The notes beneath the pieces were generated by a model that made no database searches, was not told where the DNA came from, and was given only the letters and a program-made list of their open reading frames with translations. Below are positions 34,864 through 44,355 of a stretch of 44,355 bases of DNA, one piece after another. The position numbers and the translations under genes are program-made. The stretch comes from Stutzerimonas stutzeri (lineage in GTDB: Bacteria > Pseudomonadota > Gammaproteobacteria > Pseudomonadales > Pseudomonadaceae), in the NCBI RefSeq assembly GCF_024448935.1, contig NZ_JAMOIE010000035.1:1-44355 (forward strand), in the 5' to 3' direction. How positions within the stretch are numbered: the stretch's first letter is position 1; each line of letters starts with the position of its first letter.

Positions 34864-34977
34864 ATAAAAACTTAATGTAAGGCTTCCTGAAGGTCGCTGC
34901 AGGCTCATTGCTGTATGCTTACCGACCCGATTCACCGGGCGACATCACGCTTCGCCCTTCAGGTCATGGTCCACAAG

Positions 34978-35505
34978 ATGGTTGACGCTAAATCCCCTCG
35001 GCCGTTGCGATCGTCCATCGTCGCGTCGGCGCATCTCGCCGAACAATCGCAGGAACTTTCCGAGCTCGAGTACGGCATCATCGTTGCCAGCGCGGCGCTA
35101 ATGCGCTGGATGGAGCGCTGCATGAAAGCTTCTGGTGCCATGGAAATGAACGCGCTGGACGTCATGGTGCTGCACAATCTGGCGAGCCGCGGCCGTGCCA
35201 AGCGACAAGCGGACATCTGCCTGCTGCTTAATATCGAAGACACTCACACCGTGACCTACGCCTTGAAGAAGCTCGGCAAGCTCGGTCTGGTGGAAGGCGA
35301 GAAGCAGGGCAAGGAAATGTACTATCGCCCCACTGAAAAGGGTTGCGCGCTGTGCCGGGAGTACGCCGATATCCGTCGTGAATGCCTGATCGCATCCTTC
35401 GAAAACCTCAACATCGACCCTGACGATATTCACCGTCTCGCCGGGCTGCTGCGTGCCATGTCCGGTCTCTACGACCAGGCCGCGCGCGCTGCTACATCAC
35501 TCTGA
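34978..35505 (+). CDS. MarR-like winged-helix regulator, divergent from pxpABC
   Basis: About 175 residues from ATG 34978 (MVDAKSPRPLRSSIVASAHLAEQ); in-frame ATGs at 34966 and 34915 extend it and none has a good ribosome binding site. It belongs to the predicted MarR-type group with the N-terminal SSAHL..SQELSELEYGIIVAS segment, then a winged helix (EMNALDVMVLHNLASRGRAKRQADICLLLNIEDTHTVTYALKKLGKLGLV) and wing (KEMYYRPTEKG). Position opposite pxpA suggests it controls 5-oxoproline degradation, which is inference. Its stop is 15 bases before recJ. Confidence 0.82.
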   Translation: MVDAKSPRPLRSSIVASAHLAEQSQELSELEYGIIVASAALMRWMERCMKASGAMEMNALDVMVLHNLASRGRAKRQADICLLLNIEDTHTVTYALKKLGKLGLVEGEKQGKEMYYRPTEKGCALCREYADIRRECLIASFENLNIDPDDIHRLAGLLRAMSGLYDQAARAATSL

Positions 35506-35520
35506 CCCACTTCACGCTGC

Positions 35521-37254
35521 ATGCCGGATAATCAACAGATGCGCATCGAATCCCGTCCTCTTCCCGCACTGCTCCCCGACCTGGGCGACCTGCCGCCGCT
35601 GCTGACGCGTCTCTACGCAGCCCGTGGTGTGCAGTCCATCAGCGAGCTGGACAAGGGCCTGGCGCGGTTGATCCCCTATGGCCAGCTCAAGGGCATCGAT
35701 GCCGCTGTGGTATTGCTGGTCGAGGCGCTGGAAGCCCGCCAGCGCATCCTCTTCGTCGGCGACTTCGATGCCGACGGCGCCACCGCCAGTACCGTCGGCG
35801 TGCTGGGGTTGCGCCAATTGGGCGCAGCCCATGTGGATTATCTGGTGCCCAATCGCTTCGAGTATGGCTACGGCCTGACGCCGGAAATTGTAGCCGTGGC
35901 GCTCGAGCGTCGGCCTGATCTGCTGGTGACCGTGGACAACGGCATCTCCAGCGTGGATGGCGTCGCGGCGGCCAAAGCGGCGGGGCTCAAGGTGCTGGTG
36001 ACCGACCATCACCTGCCGGGCTCGGAGCTTCCGGCGGCCGATGCCATCGTCAATCCCAATCAGCCGGAATGCGCCTTCCCGAGCAAGTGCATCGCCGGGG
36101 TCGGGGTGATTTTTTATGTGCTGCTGGCCTTGCGCGCCGCGCTACGTGAAAAAGGCTGGTTTACCCGCAATGGTTGGGCCGAGCCGAACCTGGCCGAGCT
36201 GCTGGACTTGGTTGCGCTCGGCAGCGTTGCCGATGTGGTGCCGCTGGACGCGAACAATCGAATCCTCGTTCACCAAGGTTTGGCTCGGATCCGTGCTGGT
36301 CGTGCACGGCCCGGGTTAAGGGCAATTCTGCAGGTGGCCGGGCGCGATCACAGCCGCATCACCTCGACTGATCTCGGGTTCATCCTTGGCCCGCGACTGA
36401 ACGCGGCGGGGCGGCTGGACGACATGGCCCTGGGCATCGAATGCCTGCTCTGCGAGGACGAAACGCTGGCGCGCGACATGGCCGTTCAGCTCGACCAGCT
36501 CAACCAGGACCGCAAGGGCATTGAGCAGGGCATGCAGCGCGAGGCGCTGGCGCAGTTGAAGGATTTGCCACTCGAAGACATGCCGTTCGGCCTCTGCCTG
36601 TTCGAGCCGGACTGGCACCAGGGCGTCATCGGCATCCTCGCTTCACGGCTCAAGGAACGCTATCACCGTCCGACCATCGCCTTTGCCGATGCCGGGGAGG
36701 GCGTGCTGAAAGGCTCCGCGCGTTCGGTGCCGGGCTTTCATATCCGTGATGCACTGGATGCTGTGGCGGCGCGCCATCCCGGCCTGATCAGCAAGTTCGG
36801 CGGCCACGCGATGGCGGCTGGTCTGTCGCTGCCGGAGGCGAATTTCGGCGCGTTTGCAGCGGCCTTCGACGCTGAGGTGCGGCGCCAGCTGTGCGAGGAC
36901 GACCTCACCGGGCGACTGTTGACGGACGGGCAGCTGAACATCGAGGAGTTCCATCTGGAACTGGCCAAGGCGCTGCGCAATGCCGGGCCCTGGGGGCAGC
37001 ATTTCCCCGAGCCGTTATTCCACGGCGTGTTTCAGCTGGTGCAGCAGCGACTGGTCGGCGAGAAGCACCTGAAGATGGTGCTCAAGAGCGAATGCGGCTC
37101 GCTGACCCTCGATGGCATTGCCTTCAACATCGATCGCGAGCTCTGGCCCAACCCCACCGTGCGCTGGGCCGATCTGGCCTACAGGTTGGACGTGAACGAG
37201 TTTCGCGGACGTGAAAGCGTGCAGCTACTGGTGGCGCATATCGCGGCGCGTTGA
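35521..37254 (+). CDS. recJ: Single-stranded-DNA-specific exonuclease RecJ
   Basis: 577 residues. 5'-3' ssDNA exonuclease in recombination and mismatch repair. The DHH phosphoesterase motifs are present: GDFDADGATAS (Asp81, Asp83, Asp85 region), VTVDNGISS, VTDHHLPG (Asp162-His163-His164) and a later LGSVADVVPL. The DHHA1 domain follows (GSARSVPGFHIRDAL, SKFGGHAMAAGLSL). The start at 35521 or the in-frame ATG 35539 (MRIESRPLP) cannot be decided; neither has a clear Shine-Dalgarno. It is cotranscribed with or very close to the MarR-like gene. Confidence 0.94.
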   Translation: MPDNQQMRIESRPLPALLPDLGDLPPLLTRLYAARGVQSISELDKGLARLIPYGQLKGIDAAVVLLVEALEARQRILFVGDFDADGATASTVGVLGLRQLGAAHVDYLVPNRFEYGYGLTPEIVAVALERRPDLLVTVDNGISSVDGVAAAKAAGLKVLVTDHHLPGSELPAADAIVNPNQPECAFPSKCIAGVGVIFYVLLALRAALREKGWFTRNGWAEPNLAELLDLVALGSVADVVPLDANNRILVHQGLARIRAGRARPGLRAILQVAGRDHSRITSTDLGFILGPRLNAAGRLDDMALGIECLLCEDETLARDMAVQLDQLNQDRKGIEQGMQREALAQLKDLPLEDMPFGLCLFEPDWHQGVIGILASRLKERYHRPTIAFADAGEGVLKGSARSVPGFHIRDALDAVAARHPGLISKFGGHAMAAGLSLPEANFGAFAAAFDAEVRRQLCEDDLTGRLLTDGQLNIEEFHLELAKALRNAGPWGQHFPEPLFHGVFQLVQQRLVGEKHLKMVLKSECGSLTLDGIAFNIDRELWPNPTVRWADLAYRLDVNEFRGRESVQLLVAHIAAR

Positions 37255-37327
37255 GCGATCTAATCTGCCCGCTGGGACATGCCTAGGCTAAGAAGCCTTA
37301 GGTGAGTCGCTGCTGCGTGGAGGCCTT

Positions 37328-37352
37328 GATCGCGAGCAGGCTCGCTCCACAC
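37328..37352. repeat. REP-like palindrome
   Basis: GCGAGC (37332-37337) and GCTCGC (37340-37345) around AG, within the context GATCGCGAG...CTCCACA, the common Pseudomonas extragenic palindrome form. It lies between recJ and a decayed ISL3 transposase. Confidence 0.65.
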
Positions 37353-37365
37353 AAGAAGAGTAGCG

Positions 37366-38905
<1,540 letters not shown>

Positions 38906-38932
38906 CCCCTCCATTCGCAAGCAGGAAATACC

Positions 38933-39694
38933 ATGAAAGCCTCCGGTTTGCTCGATCAGCTGCTCAAGTCTGGGCAGGACCTCCTACAAAAACAGCAGAA
39001 CTCCGTTACGCCTCCGGGCGCTCCCAAGGGCAGCAGCAGCGGCTCGCTCGGTGACATGCTTTCCGGCGCAGGCGGACCACTCGGCAGCTTGCTCGGAGGT
39101 GCGGGCGGCGGTGGGAAAGGCGCGCTGGCAACCGGCGCGCTTGGCATGTTGCTCGGTAGCCGACGAGGGCGTCGCATGGGTGGCAAGGCCGTCACTTATG
39201 GCGGCCTGGCCGCGCTCGGCATGCTGGCCTACAAAGCCTACGGCAACTGGCAGGCACAGCAGGGCGGGGCCGGGGTGACTCAGCCGAACCCCACTCAGAC
39301 CGAGCCAAAGACAGTCGACCGACTACCACCCGAACAAGTGGAAGAGCATAGCCGCGGCATCCTCAAGGCGCTGGTCGCCGCGGCCAAAGCCGACGGACAT
39401 GTCGACGAGCAGGAACGCAAGATGATCGAGGCTGAACTGGCCCAGCTCACTGATGACCCCGCTTTGCAGCGTTGGCTTGAAACCGAGCTGAACAAACCGC
39501 TCGATCCGGTAGACGTCGCCGCGGCTGCTACCACGCCCGAAATGGCGTCGGAGATGTATATCGCCAGTGTACTGATGGTGGACGAAGAGCAGTTCATGGA
39601 GCGTGCCTACCTGGACGAGCTGGCCCGCCAGTTGCAGCTCGATGCGGGGCTGAAGGCCGAGCTGGAAAGCCAGGTGCGTGGCGTTTCCGCCTGA
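38933..39694 (+). CDS. DUF533/TerB-like protein (YebE type)
   Basis: 253 residues. N-terminal amphipathic helix and Gly/Ser-rich stretch (about 25-65) followed by a GALATGALGMLLGSRRGRRMGGKAVTYGG segment that may contact the membrane, a Pro/Thr-rich linker, then a TerB-like helical domain from about 125 (SRGILKALVAAAKADGHVDEQERKMIEAEL) with acidic metal-binding-type pairs. YebE-type proteins are usually stress-induced and of unknown function. AGGAAA lies seven bases before the ATG. It is 28 bases downstream of the ene-reductase, so likely cotranscribed. Confidence 0.88.
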   Translation: MKASGLLDQLLKSGQDLLQKQQNSVTPPGAPKGSSSGSLGDMLSGAGGPLGSLLGGAGGGGKGALATGALGMLLGSRRGRRMGGKAVTYGGLAALGMLAYKAYGNWQAQQGGAGVTQPNPTQTEPKTVDRLPPEQVEEHSRGILKALVAAAKADGHVDEQERKMIEAELAQLTDDPALQRWLETELNKPLDPVDVAAAATTPEMASEMYIASVLMVDEEQFMERAYLDELARQLQLDAGLKAELESQVRGVSA

Positions 39695-39780
39695 CCGCAT
39701 GCGGGGCGGTCGCTGGACCGCCTCCGCTCGTTGCTGAACCAACTCCGCTTGACTTTGCCGCCCCGGTGGTCCCGTGTGGG

Positions 39781-39809
39781 CTGTCAGCAGCGGCCTGCTG
39801 CGCTATAAT
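39781..39809 (+). promoter_or_regulatory. Probable sigma-70 promoter of prfB
   Basis: -10 TATAAT (39804-39809, perfect) and -35-like CTGTCA (39781-39786, four of six) with 17-base spacing, 40 bases upstream of the prfB start. Confidence 0.65.
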
Positions 39810-39849
39810 CGCCGGCTTTTCGCACCGTCCGATTGAGAGCTGCCGACCT

Positions 39850-40945
39850 ATGGAAATCAACCCGATCCTCAACAGCATCAAGGACCTGTCCGAGCGCACC
39901 CTGTCAATTCGGGGGTATCTTTGACTACGATCAGAAGCATGACCGGCTAGTCGAAGTAAACCGCGAACTCGAAGACCCGAACGTCTGGAACAACCCCGAG
40001 TACGCCCAGAATCTGGGCCGTGAGCGCGCCACCTTGGCGCAGATCGTCGAAACCATCGACGACCTCGAGGGTGGCCTGGCCGATTCCCGCGACCTGCTCG
40101 ACATGGCCGTCGAAGAAGACGACCAGGGCGCCGTGGACGACGTCGCCGCCGAGCTCGACCGCCTGCGCGGCATCCTCGAAGGGCTGGAATTCCGCCGCAT
40201 GTTCAGCGGCGAGATGGACCCCAATAACGCTTACCTCGACATTCAAGCCGGTTCCGGCGGCACCGAAGCCCAGGACTGGGCCAACATGCTGCTGCGCATG
40301 TACCTGCGCTGGGCCGACAAGCATGGCTTCGACGCCACCATCATGGAGCTGTCCGAGGGCGAAGTCGCCGGCATCAAGGGTGCGACCCTGCATATCAAGG
40401 GCGAGTATGCCTTCGGTTGGTTGCGCACCGAGATTGGCGTTCACCGCCTGGTCCGCAAGAGCCCGTTCGACTCGGGCAACCGTCGCCACACTTCGTTTAC
40501 TGCGGTGTTCGTCTCGCCGGAAATCGATGACAACATCGAGATCGAGATCAACCCGGCCGATCTGCGCATCGATACGTACCGCTCCTCCGGTGCCGGTGGT
40601 CAGCACGTCAACACCACCGACTCGGCTGTGCGTATTACCCACGTACCGACCAACACTGTGGTCAGCTGCCAGAACGAGCGTTCCCAGCACGCCAACAAGG
40701 ACACCGCCATGAAAATGCTGCGGGCCAAGTTGTACGAGCAGGAAATGCACAAGCGCAACGCGGCGTCCCAGGCACTGGAAGACTCCAAATCCGACATCGG
40801 CTGGGGCCACCAGATCCGCTCCTACGTACTCGACCAGTCGCGCATCAAGGACCTGCGCACCAACGTCGAGCGCAGCGACTGCGACAAGGTGCTCGATGGC
40901 GATATCGACGAATACCTCGAAGCCAGTCTGAAGCAAGGGCTTTAA
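39850..40945 (+). CDS. prfB: Peptide chain release factor 2 (programmed +1 frameshift)
   Basis: 364 residues after frameshifting: 24 codons from ATG 39850 ([24 protein letters not shown]), an in-frame UGA at 39922-39924, then +1 into GAC and 340 residues to 40945. RF2 reads UAA and UGA. The SPF anticodon-like tripeptide is at 204-206 ([12 protein letters not shown]) and the peptidyl-hydrolysis GGQ at 249-251 ([16 protein letters not shown]). Its own stop UGA makes RF2 level control frameshifting. The classical recJ-prfB-lysS linkage is interrupted here by the ISL3 remnant, ene-reductase and DUF533 genes. Confidence 0.97.
39909..39925 (+). promoter_or_regulatory. prfB programmed frameshift site
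   Basis: CGG GGG TAT CTT TGA C: an SD-like G run, the slippery CTT and the UGA followed by C (a poor termination context). It differs from the usual AGG GGG only in its first base. Confidence 0.92.
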
Positions 40946-40965
40946 CGCTACTGAGCTTGGCCAGC

Positions 40966-41095
40966 GTGGGTGGGCTGAAGCGGAACGCCGCCCGGCCCAC
41001 CCAACTCGAGTTCCAGTGTCCAGATGTAGGGTGGGCTTCAGCCCACCAAAATAGGGGCAGGCCATGGTGGGCTGAAGTGAAACGCCTTCCAACAC
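40966..41095. repeat. GTGGGCTGAAG extragenic repeats
   Basis: Two direct copies of GGTGGGCTGAAGYGRAACGCC (40969-40989 and 41066-41086) flank an inverted arm GGTGGGCTTCAGCCCACC (41030-41047, itself palindromic). All lie between prfB and lysS. Such sequences are dispersed repeats in related genomes; here they form hairpins in the intergenic transcript. Confidence 0.75.
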
Positions 41096-41139
41096 ACCCT
41101 CCCCGGGATTCATTCATTCGATCCAGGCATTTTTAAACC

Positions 41140-42642
41140 ATGAGCGAACAACCGCTGAACCAGCACGCCATCCACGAGGAAGAGAACAGCCTGATCCTTC
41201 AGCGCAAGGAGAAACTGGCCGCCGAGCGTGCCAAGGGCAATGTTTTTCCCAATGACTTCCGTCGCGACAGCTATTGCAACGACCTGCAGCAGAAGTACGT
41301 CGACAAGACCAGGGAAGAGCTGGCTGAAGCGGCGATCCCGGTGAAGATTGCCGGACGCATCATGCTCAATCGTGGCGCCTTCATGGTGCTGCAAGACATG
41401 ACCGGGCGCATCCAGGTCTACGTCAATCGCAAGACGCTGCCGGCCGAGACCCTGGAAGCGATCAAGCACTGGGACCTGGGCGACATCATCGCCGCCGAAG
41501 GCACCCTGGCGCGTTCAGGCAAGGGCGATCTTTATGTCGAGATGACAGACGTTCGCCTGCTGACCAAATCGCTGCGCCCGCTGCCGGACAAGCACCACGG
41601 CCTGACCGACACCGAGCAGCGCTACCGCCAGCGTTATGTCGACCTGATCGTCAACGAGGAGACTCGCCACACCTTTCGCGTGCGTTCGCAGGTGATCGGG
41701 CATATCCGCACGTTCCTCAACGAGCGCGACTTCCTCGAAGTCGAAACGCCGATGCTGCAGACCATTCCCGGCGGCGCCGCGGCCAAGCCGTTCGAGACCC
41801 ATCACAATGCGCTGGACCTGCCGATGTTCCTGCGTATCGCGCCGGAGCTGTACCTCAAGCGCCTGGTGGTTGGCGGCTTCGAGCGTGTCTTCGAGATCAA
41901 CCGCAACTTCCGTAACGAAGGCGTTTCGACCCGGCACAACCCCGAGTTCACCATGCTGGAGTTCTACCAGGCCTACGCCGACTACGAAGACAACATGGAC
42001 CTCACCGAAGAGCTGTTCCGCGAGTTGGCGCAGCTGGTCCTGGGCAGCACCGATGTGCCCTACGGCGACAAGCTGTTCCACTTCGGCGAGCCCTTCGCGC
42101 GGCTCTCGGTGTTCGATGCGATTCTGAAGTACAACCCCGAAATCAGCGCTGCCGACCTGCAGGACATCGACACCGCACGTGCCATCGCCAAGAAGGCCGG
42201 CGCCAAGGTGCTCGGCTTCGAAGGGCTGGGCAAGCTGCAGGTGATGATTTTCGAGGAACTGGTCGAGCACAGGCTGGAGCAGCCGACGTTCATCACCCGT
42301 TATCCGTTCGAAGTCTCGCCGCTGGCGCGTCGCAGCAACGACGACCCAAGCGTCACCGACCGCTTCGAGCTGTTCATCGGCGGCCGTGAAATCGCCAACG
42401 CTTATTCCGAGTTGAACGATGCCGAAGACCAGGCCGAGCGCTTCCACGCGCAGGTCCGCGACAAGGACGCCGGCGACGACGAGGCCATGCATTTCGATGC
42501 CGACTTCGTCCGCGCGCTGGAATACGGCATGCCGCCGACCGCGGGCGAAGGCATCGGCATCGACCGACTGGTGATGCTGCTGACCAACTCGCCATCGATC
42601 CGCGACGTGATCCTGTTCCCGCACATGCGTCCCGAAGTCTGA
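41140..42642 (+). CDS. lysS: Lysyl-tRNA synthetase (class II)
   Basis: 500 residues. N-terminal OB-fold anticodon-binding domain (about 60-150: [29 protein letters not shown]) and a class II catalytic domain with motif 1 ([16 protein letters not shown]), motif 2 ([34 protein letters not shown]) and motif 3 ([13 protein letters not shown]). Normal length. Follows prfB after a 190-base repeat-bearing gap. A hairpin after an 8-base tandem repeat ends the unit. Confidence 0.97.
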   Translation: MSEQPLNQHAIHEEENSLILQRKEKLAAERAKGNVFPNDFRRDSYCNDLQQKYVDKTREELAEAAIPVKIAGRIMLNRGAFMVLQDMTGRIQVYVNRKTLPAETLEAIKHWDLGDIIAAEGTLARSGKGDLYVEMTDVRLLTKSLRPLPDKHHGLTDTEQRYRQRYVDLIVNEETRHTFRVRSQVIGHIRTFLNERDFLEVETPMLQTIPGGAAAKPFETHHNALDLPMFLRIAPELYLKRLVVGGFERVFEINRNFRNEGVSTRHNPEFTMLEFYQAYADYEDNMDLTEELFRELAQLVLGSTDVPYGDKLFHFGEPFARLSVFDAILKYNPEISAADLQDIDTARAIAKKAGAKVLGFEGLGKLQVMIFEELVEHRLEQPTFITRYPFEVSPLARRSNDDPSVTDRFELFIGGREIANAYSELNDAEDQAERFHAQVRDKDAGDDEAMHFDADFVRALEYGMPPTAGEGIGIDRLVMLLTNSPSIRDVILFPHMRPEV

Positions 42643-42650
42643 GCATGGCG

Positions 42651-42690
42651 CGCAGCCGCGCAGCCGCGCAGCCGCGCAGCCGCGCAGCCG
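42651..42690. repeat. Five tandem copies of CGCAGCCG
   Basis: Perfect 8-base unit CGCAGCCG repeated five times, nine bases after the lysS stop. A repeat of this kind is prone to slippage and copy-number change. Confidence 0.9.
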
Positions 42691-42712
42691 CTCGGATGTT
42701 CGGCCGAGCGGC
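42687..42712 (+). terminator. Hairpin after the lysS tandem repeat
   Basis: Perfect 9-base stem GCCGCTCGG (42687-42695) / CCGAGCGGC (42704-42712) with an 8-base loop. No T-run follows, so it may be a processing or attenuating structure rather than an intrinsic terminator. The last repeat unit contributes to its left arm. Confidence 0.5.
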
Positions 42713-42954
42713 CGTCATACCCACGCTGTGATTCGAGATCGCGGCGGGGGTCCGGGGTGTCCACCAAGGTCATGCTCAGGCCTAAGCGGCATCGTGGATG
42801 TTACCCAGTTGGCCTCTTCGGCCGGGTTCAGATCGGTCGATGTCCGCCGACACACATCCATACGCCTAGCGGGCCGTTCGCGAACCGGGCACGGATTGCC
42901 AGGGTCCGCTGGTGTATAACTTGAAGGCGACGGCTCATCACTGACGAGGTACGG

Positions 42955-44250
42955 ATGAATACCGGCAACAACCTGGATGAATACCAACTCACGGTGCGCG
43001 GCCTGTCCGATCGCATCGTCGAAGCGCAAACCCCGGTGCGGGTGCTCGATGCGGTGAAGTGGGACGACAACGTCCGCCAGGGTTTTTTCGCCGCCGGCGG
43101 CCGTGAGCTGCCCAAGGTCGACCGCGCCTACTACGAAGGCCGTCCGCTGGGCTTCGATTCCAGCGCGAAGAAGGAAGAGTTCCAGAACATCGAGCGCGAC
43201 ATCACTCGTCAGCTGGGGCAGTTCAACCCGGTGGGGCAGATCATGCGACGCATGTGCAAGGAATACCGCATGGTGATCCGCATGCTCGAGGCTCGCGGCA
43301 CCGCCGATTTCGGCCTGATTTCCCAAGAGCTTTATGGTGCCGCTTCGGACGCCTTCCATGCCGGTGACCCGACGCTCGCCGACCTCGGGCTGATGCTTTC
43401 CGACTACCTGAACAACATCGCCGACCGCGGCGATCTGAAAGACGAAGCCAAAACGCTCGACGCCCCGCAGGCGGTGGACATGCTGCAGCGCCGGCTGGAC
43501 TTGGTGTTCGGTGAAGGCGAGGGCGTGATCCGGGTGTTCGAGTCCGACGGCATCCTCGCCGACGCCGCCGCTGGCGCCGACTACATCAAGATTCGCAGCG
43601 ATGCGATGTTCAACGAACGCGACGTGCGTGCGCTGGAGGTCCACGAGGGGCTGGTGCATGTCGGCACCACGCTCAACGGCCAGAACCAGCCGATCTGCAC
43701 CTTCCTCGCCAAGGGTCCGCCGTCATCGACGGTGACCCAGGAAGGCCTCGCAATCCTGATGGAGGTCATCGCCTTCGCGTCTTACCCGACCCGCCTGCGC
43801 AAGCTCACCAACCGCACCCGCGCCATCCACATGGCCGAAGAAGGCGCGGATTTTCTGGACGTGTTCGGCTTCTTCCGTGAGCAGGGTTATTCGGAGGAAG
43901 ACAGCTACGGCAATGCCAGCCGCGTCTTCCGCGGTTCGACGCCCGATGGTTTGCCCTTCACCAAGGACCTGTCTTACCTGAAGGGCTTCATCATGATCTA
44001 CAACTACATCCAGCTGGCGGTGCGCAAGGGCAAGCTGGAGCAGATTCCGCTGCTGTTCTGTGGCAAGACCACGCTGGAAGACATGCGCACCCTGCGCCAG
44101 TTGGTCGAGGAGGGCATGGTGGTGCCGCCCAAGTACCTGCCCCAACAATTCCAGGACCTGAACGCACTGTCGGCCTGGATGTGTTTTTCCAACTTCCTCA
44201 ATCACCTGAGCCTGGATCGGATCGAAGCGGATTACGCCAATATCATCTGA
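42955..44250 (+). CDS. DUF1704 / QEGLA-motif protein, putative metallopeptidase
   Basis: 431 residues of the family annotated as flavohemoglobin expression-modulating QEGLA motif protein (DUF1704). The core holds HEGLVH (230-235), an HExxxH zinc signature, and downstream QEGLA (262-266) whose Glu263 could be the third ligand. The same family includes the eukaryotic MATCAP tubulin carboxypeptidases, so a peptidase function is plausible but untested for bacterial members. The regulatory name comes from an early genetic report. It is monocistronic, with a good terminator after the stop. Confidence 0.88.
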   Translation: MNTGNNLDEYQLTVRGLSDRIVEAQTPVRVLDAVKWDDNVRQGFFAAGGRELPKVDRAYYEGRPLGFDSSAKKEEFQNIERDITRQLGQFNPVGQIMRRMCKEYRMVIRMLEARGTADFGLISQELYGAASDAFHAGDPTLADLGLMLSDYLNNIADRGDLKDEAKTLDAPQAVDMLQRRLDLVFGEGEGVIRVFESDGILADAAAGADYIKIRSDAMFNERDVRALEVHEGLVHVGTTLNGQNQPICTFLAKGPPSSTVTQEGLAILMEVIAFASYPTRLRKLTNRTRAIHMAEEGADFLDVFGFFREQGYSEEDSYGNASRVFRGSTPDGLPFTKDLSYLKGFIMIYNYIQLAVRKGKLEQIPLLFCGKTTLEDMRTLRQLVEEGMVVPPKYLPQQFQDLNALSAWMCFSNFLNHLSLDRIEADYANII

Positions 44251-44260
44251 CCGGAGCGCA

Positions 44261-44291
44261 CGAAAAGCCGGAGTTTTCGCTCCGGTTTTTT
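44261..44291 (+). terminator. Intrinsic terminator of the DUF1704 gene
   Basis: CCGGAG (44268-44273) / CTCCGG (44280-44285) with a TTTTCG loop and T-run to 44291, flanked by an A-run on the left. It begins about 10 bases after the stop. Confidence 0.88.
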
Positions 44292-44355
44292 GGTTGTGCG
44301 CCAGGTATGGCGCGTTGCGCGCAAGCGCAACCAGTTCGGCTGTGGTGGCCACGCC
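44292..44355. other. Right window edge, not assigned
   Basis: 64 bases with an inverted repeat TTGCGC-GCAA-GCGCAA (44315-44330). Too short to assign to a gene; it may be the 3' end of a neighbour on the minus strand. Confidence 0.3.

Larger units (their letters stand above)
42643..42954. other. Intergenic region after lysS
   Basis: Besides the tandem repeat and hairpin described separately, nothing coding is supported. The last 100 bases should hold the promoter of the DUF1704 gene, but no strong -35/-10 pair was recognised. Confidence 0.4.

Noticed and set aside
39947..41113. Long open frame (388 codons) antisense to prfB
   Set aside because: It mirrors the conserved RF2 codons on the other strand, has no ribosome binding site and no family resemblance; high GC produces such shadows.
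41515..42624. 369-codon minus-strand open frame over lysS
   Set aside because: Antisense to conserved class II synthetase motifs; no independent support.
42715..43659. 314-codon minus-strand open frame over the DUF1704 gene
   Set aside because: Antisense to the HEGLVH/QEGLA gene, without a start signal or family match.

Overview
The window looks like a chromosomal segment of a high-GC gammaproteobacterium of the Pseudomonas/Stutzerimonas group. Supporting signs are the bfd-bfr-grxD-argF neighbourhood and the recJ, prfB and lysS block, the Pseudomonas-type repeats (a REP-like palindrome and GTGGGCTGAAG repeats), and the close match of most proteins to Pseudomonas families. No rRNA, tRNA, CRISPR array or complete prophage was recognised.

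Left part (1-9030). The end of a surface polysaccharide locus (WecG/TagA-type glycosyltransferase and a convergent Wzx-like flippase) is followed by an outer-membrane beta-barrel protein, then a scarred region. The scars are a truncated IS1595-type transposase, a LysR regulator broken by one frameshift and divergent from an SDR and an Old Yellow Enzyme reductase, a PrpR-type sigma-54 activator lacking its N-terminus and its Walker A region, and a head-to-head fragment of a DUF2383 gene.

Middle (9045-22970). Signalling genes dominate: a membrane GGDEF-EAL protein, an AraC regulator, a Tat-exported SGNH-type esterase, a two-gene kaiC/hybrid histidine kinase module without kaiA or kaiB, an ABC1/UbiB kinase-like protein, a 7TM diguanylate cyclase and an XdhC-family protein. 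A DUF772 transposase remnant abuts the cyclase.

23100-24840 is a small patchwork: a MarR regulator and a truncated, frameshifted HlyD/EmrA adaptor lie between remnants of two different IS families. It is followed by a DUF1206 membrane protein, a Tat-type multicopper oxidase and tadA.

Right part (27900-44250) is mostly core genome: an orphan ABC ATPase translationally coupled to argF, grxD, bfr, Fur-box bfd, yaeQ, the pxpABC 5-oxoprolinase operon with a divergent MarR-like regulator and a clear palindromic operator candidate, recJ, an ISL3 remnant, a YqjM-like ene-reductase, a DUF533/TerB protein, prfB with its programmed +1 frameshift, lysS, and a DUF1704 (QEGLA) protein carrying an HExxxH metalloprotease signature.

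The most interesting items are the kaiC/hybrid kinase pair, whose kinase has a pseudo-receiver N-terminus, the DUF1704 putative metalloprotease, the head-to-head double truncation at 8.7 kb, and the short tandem repeats in the argF leader and after lysS.
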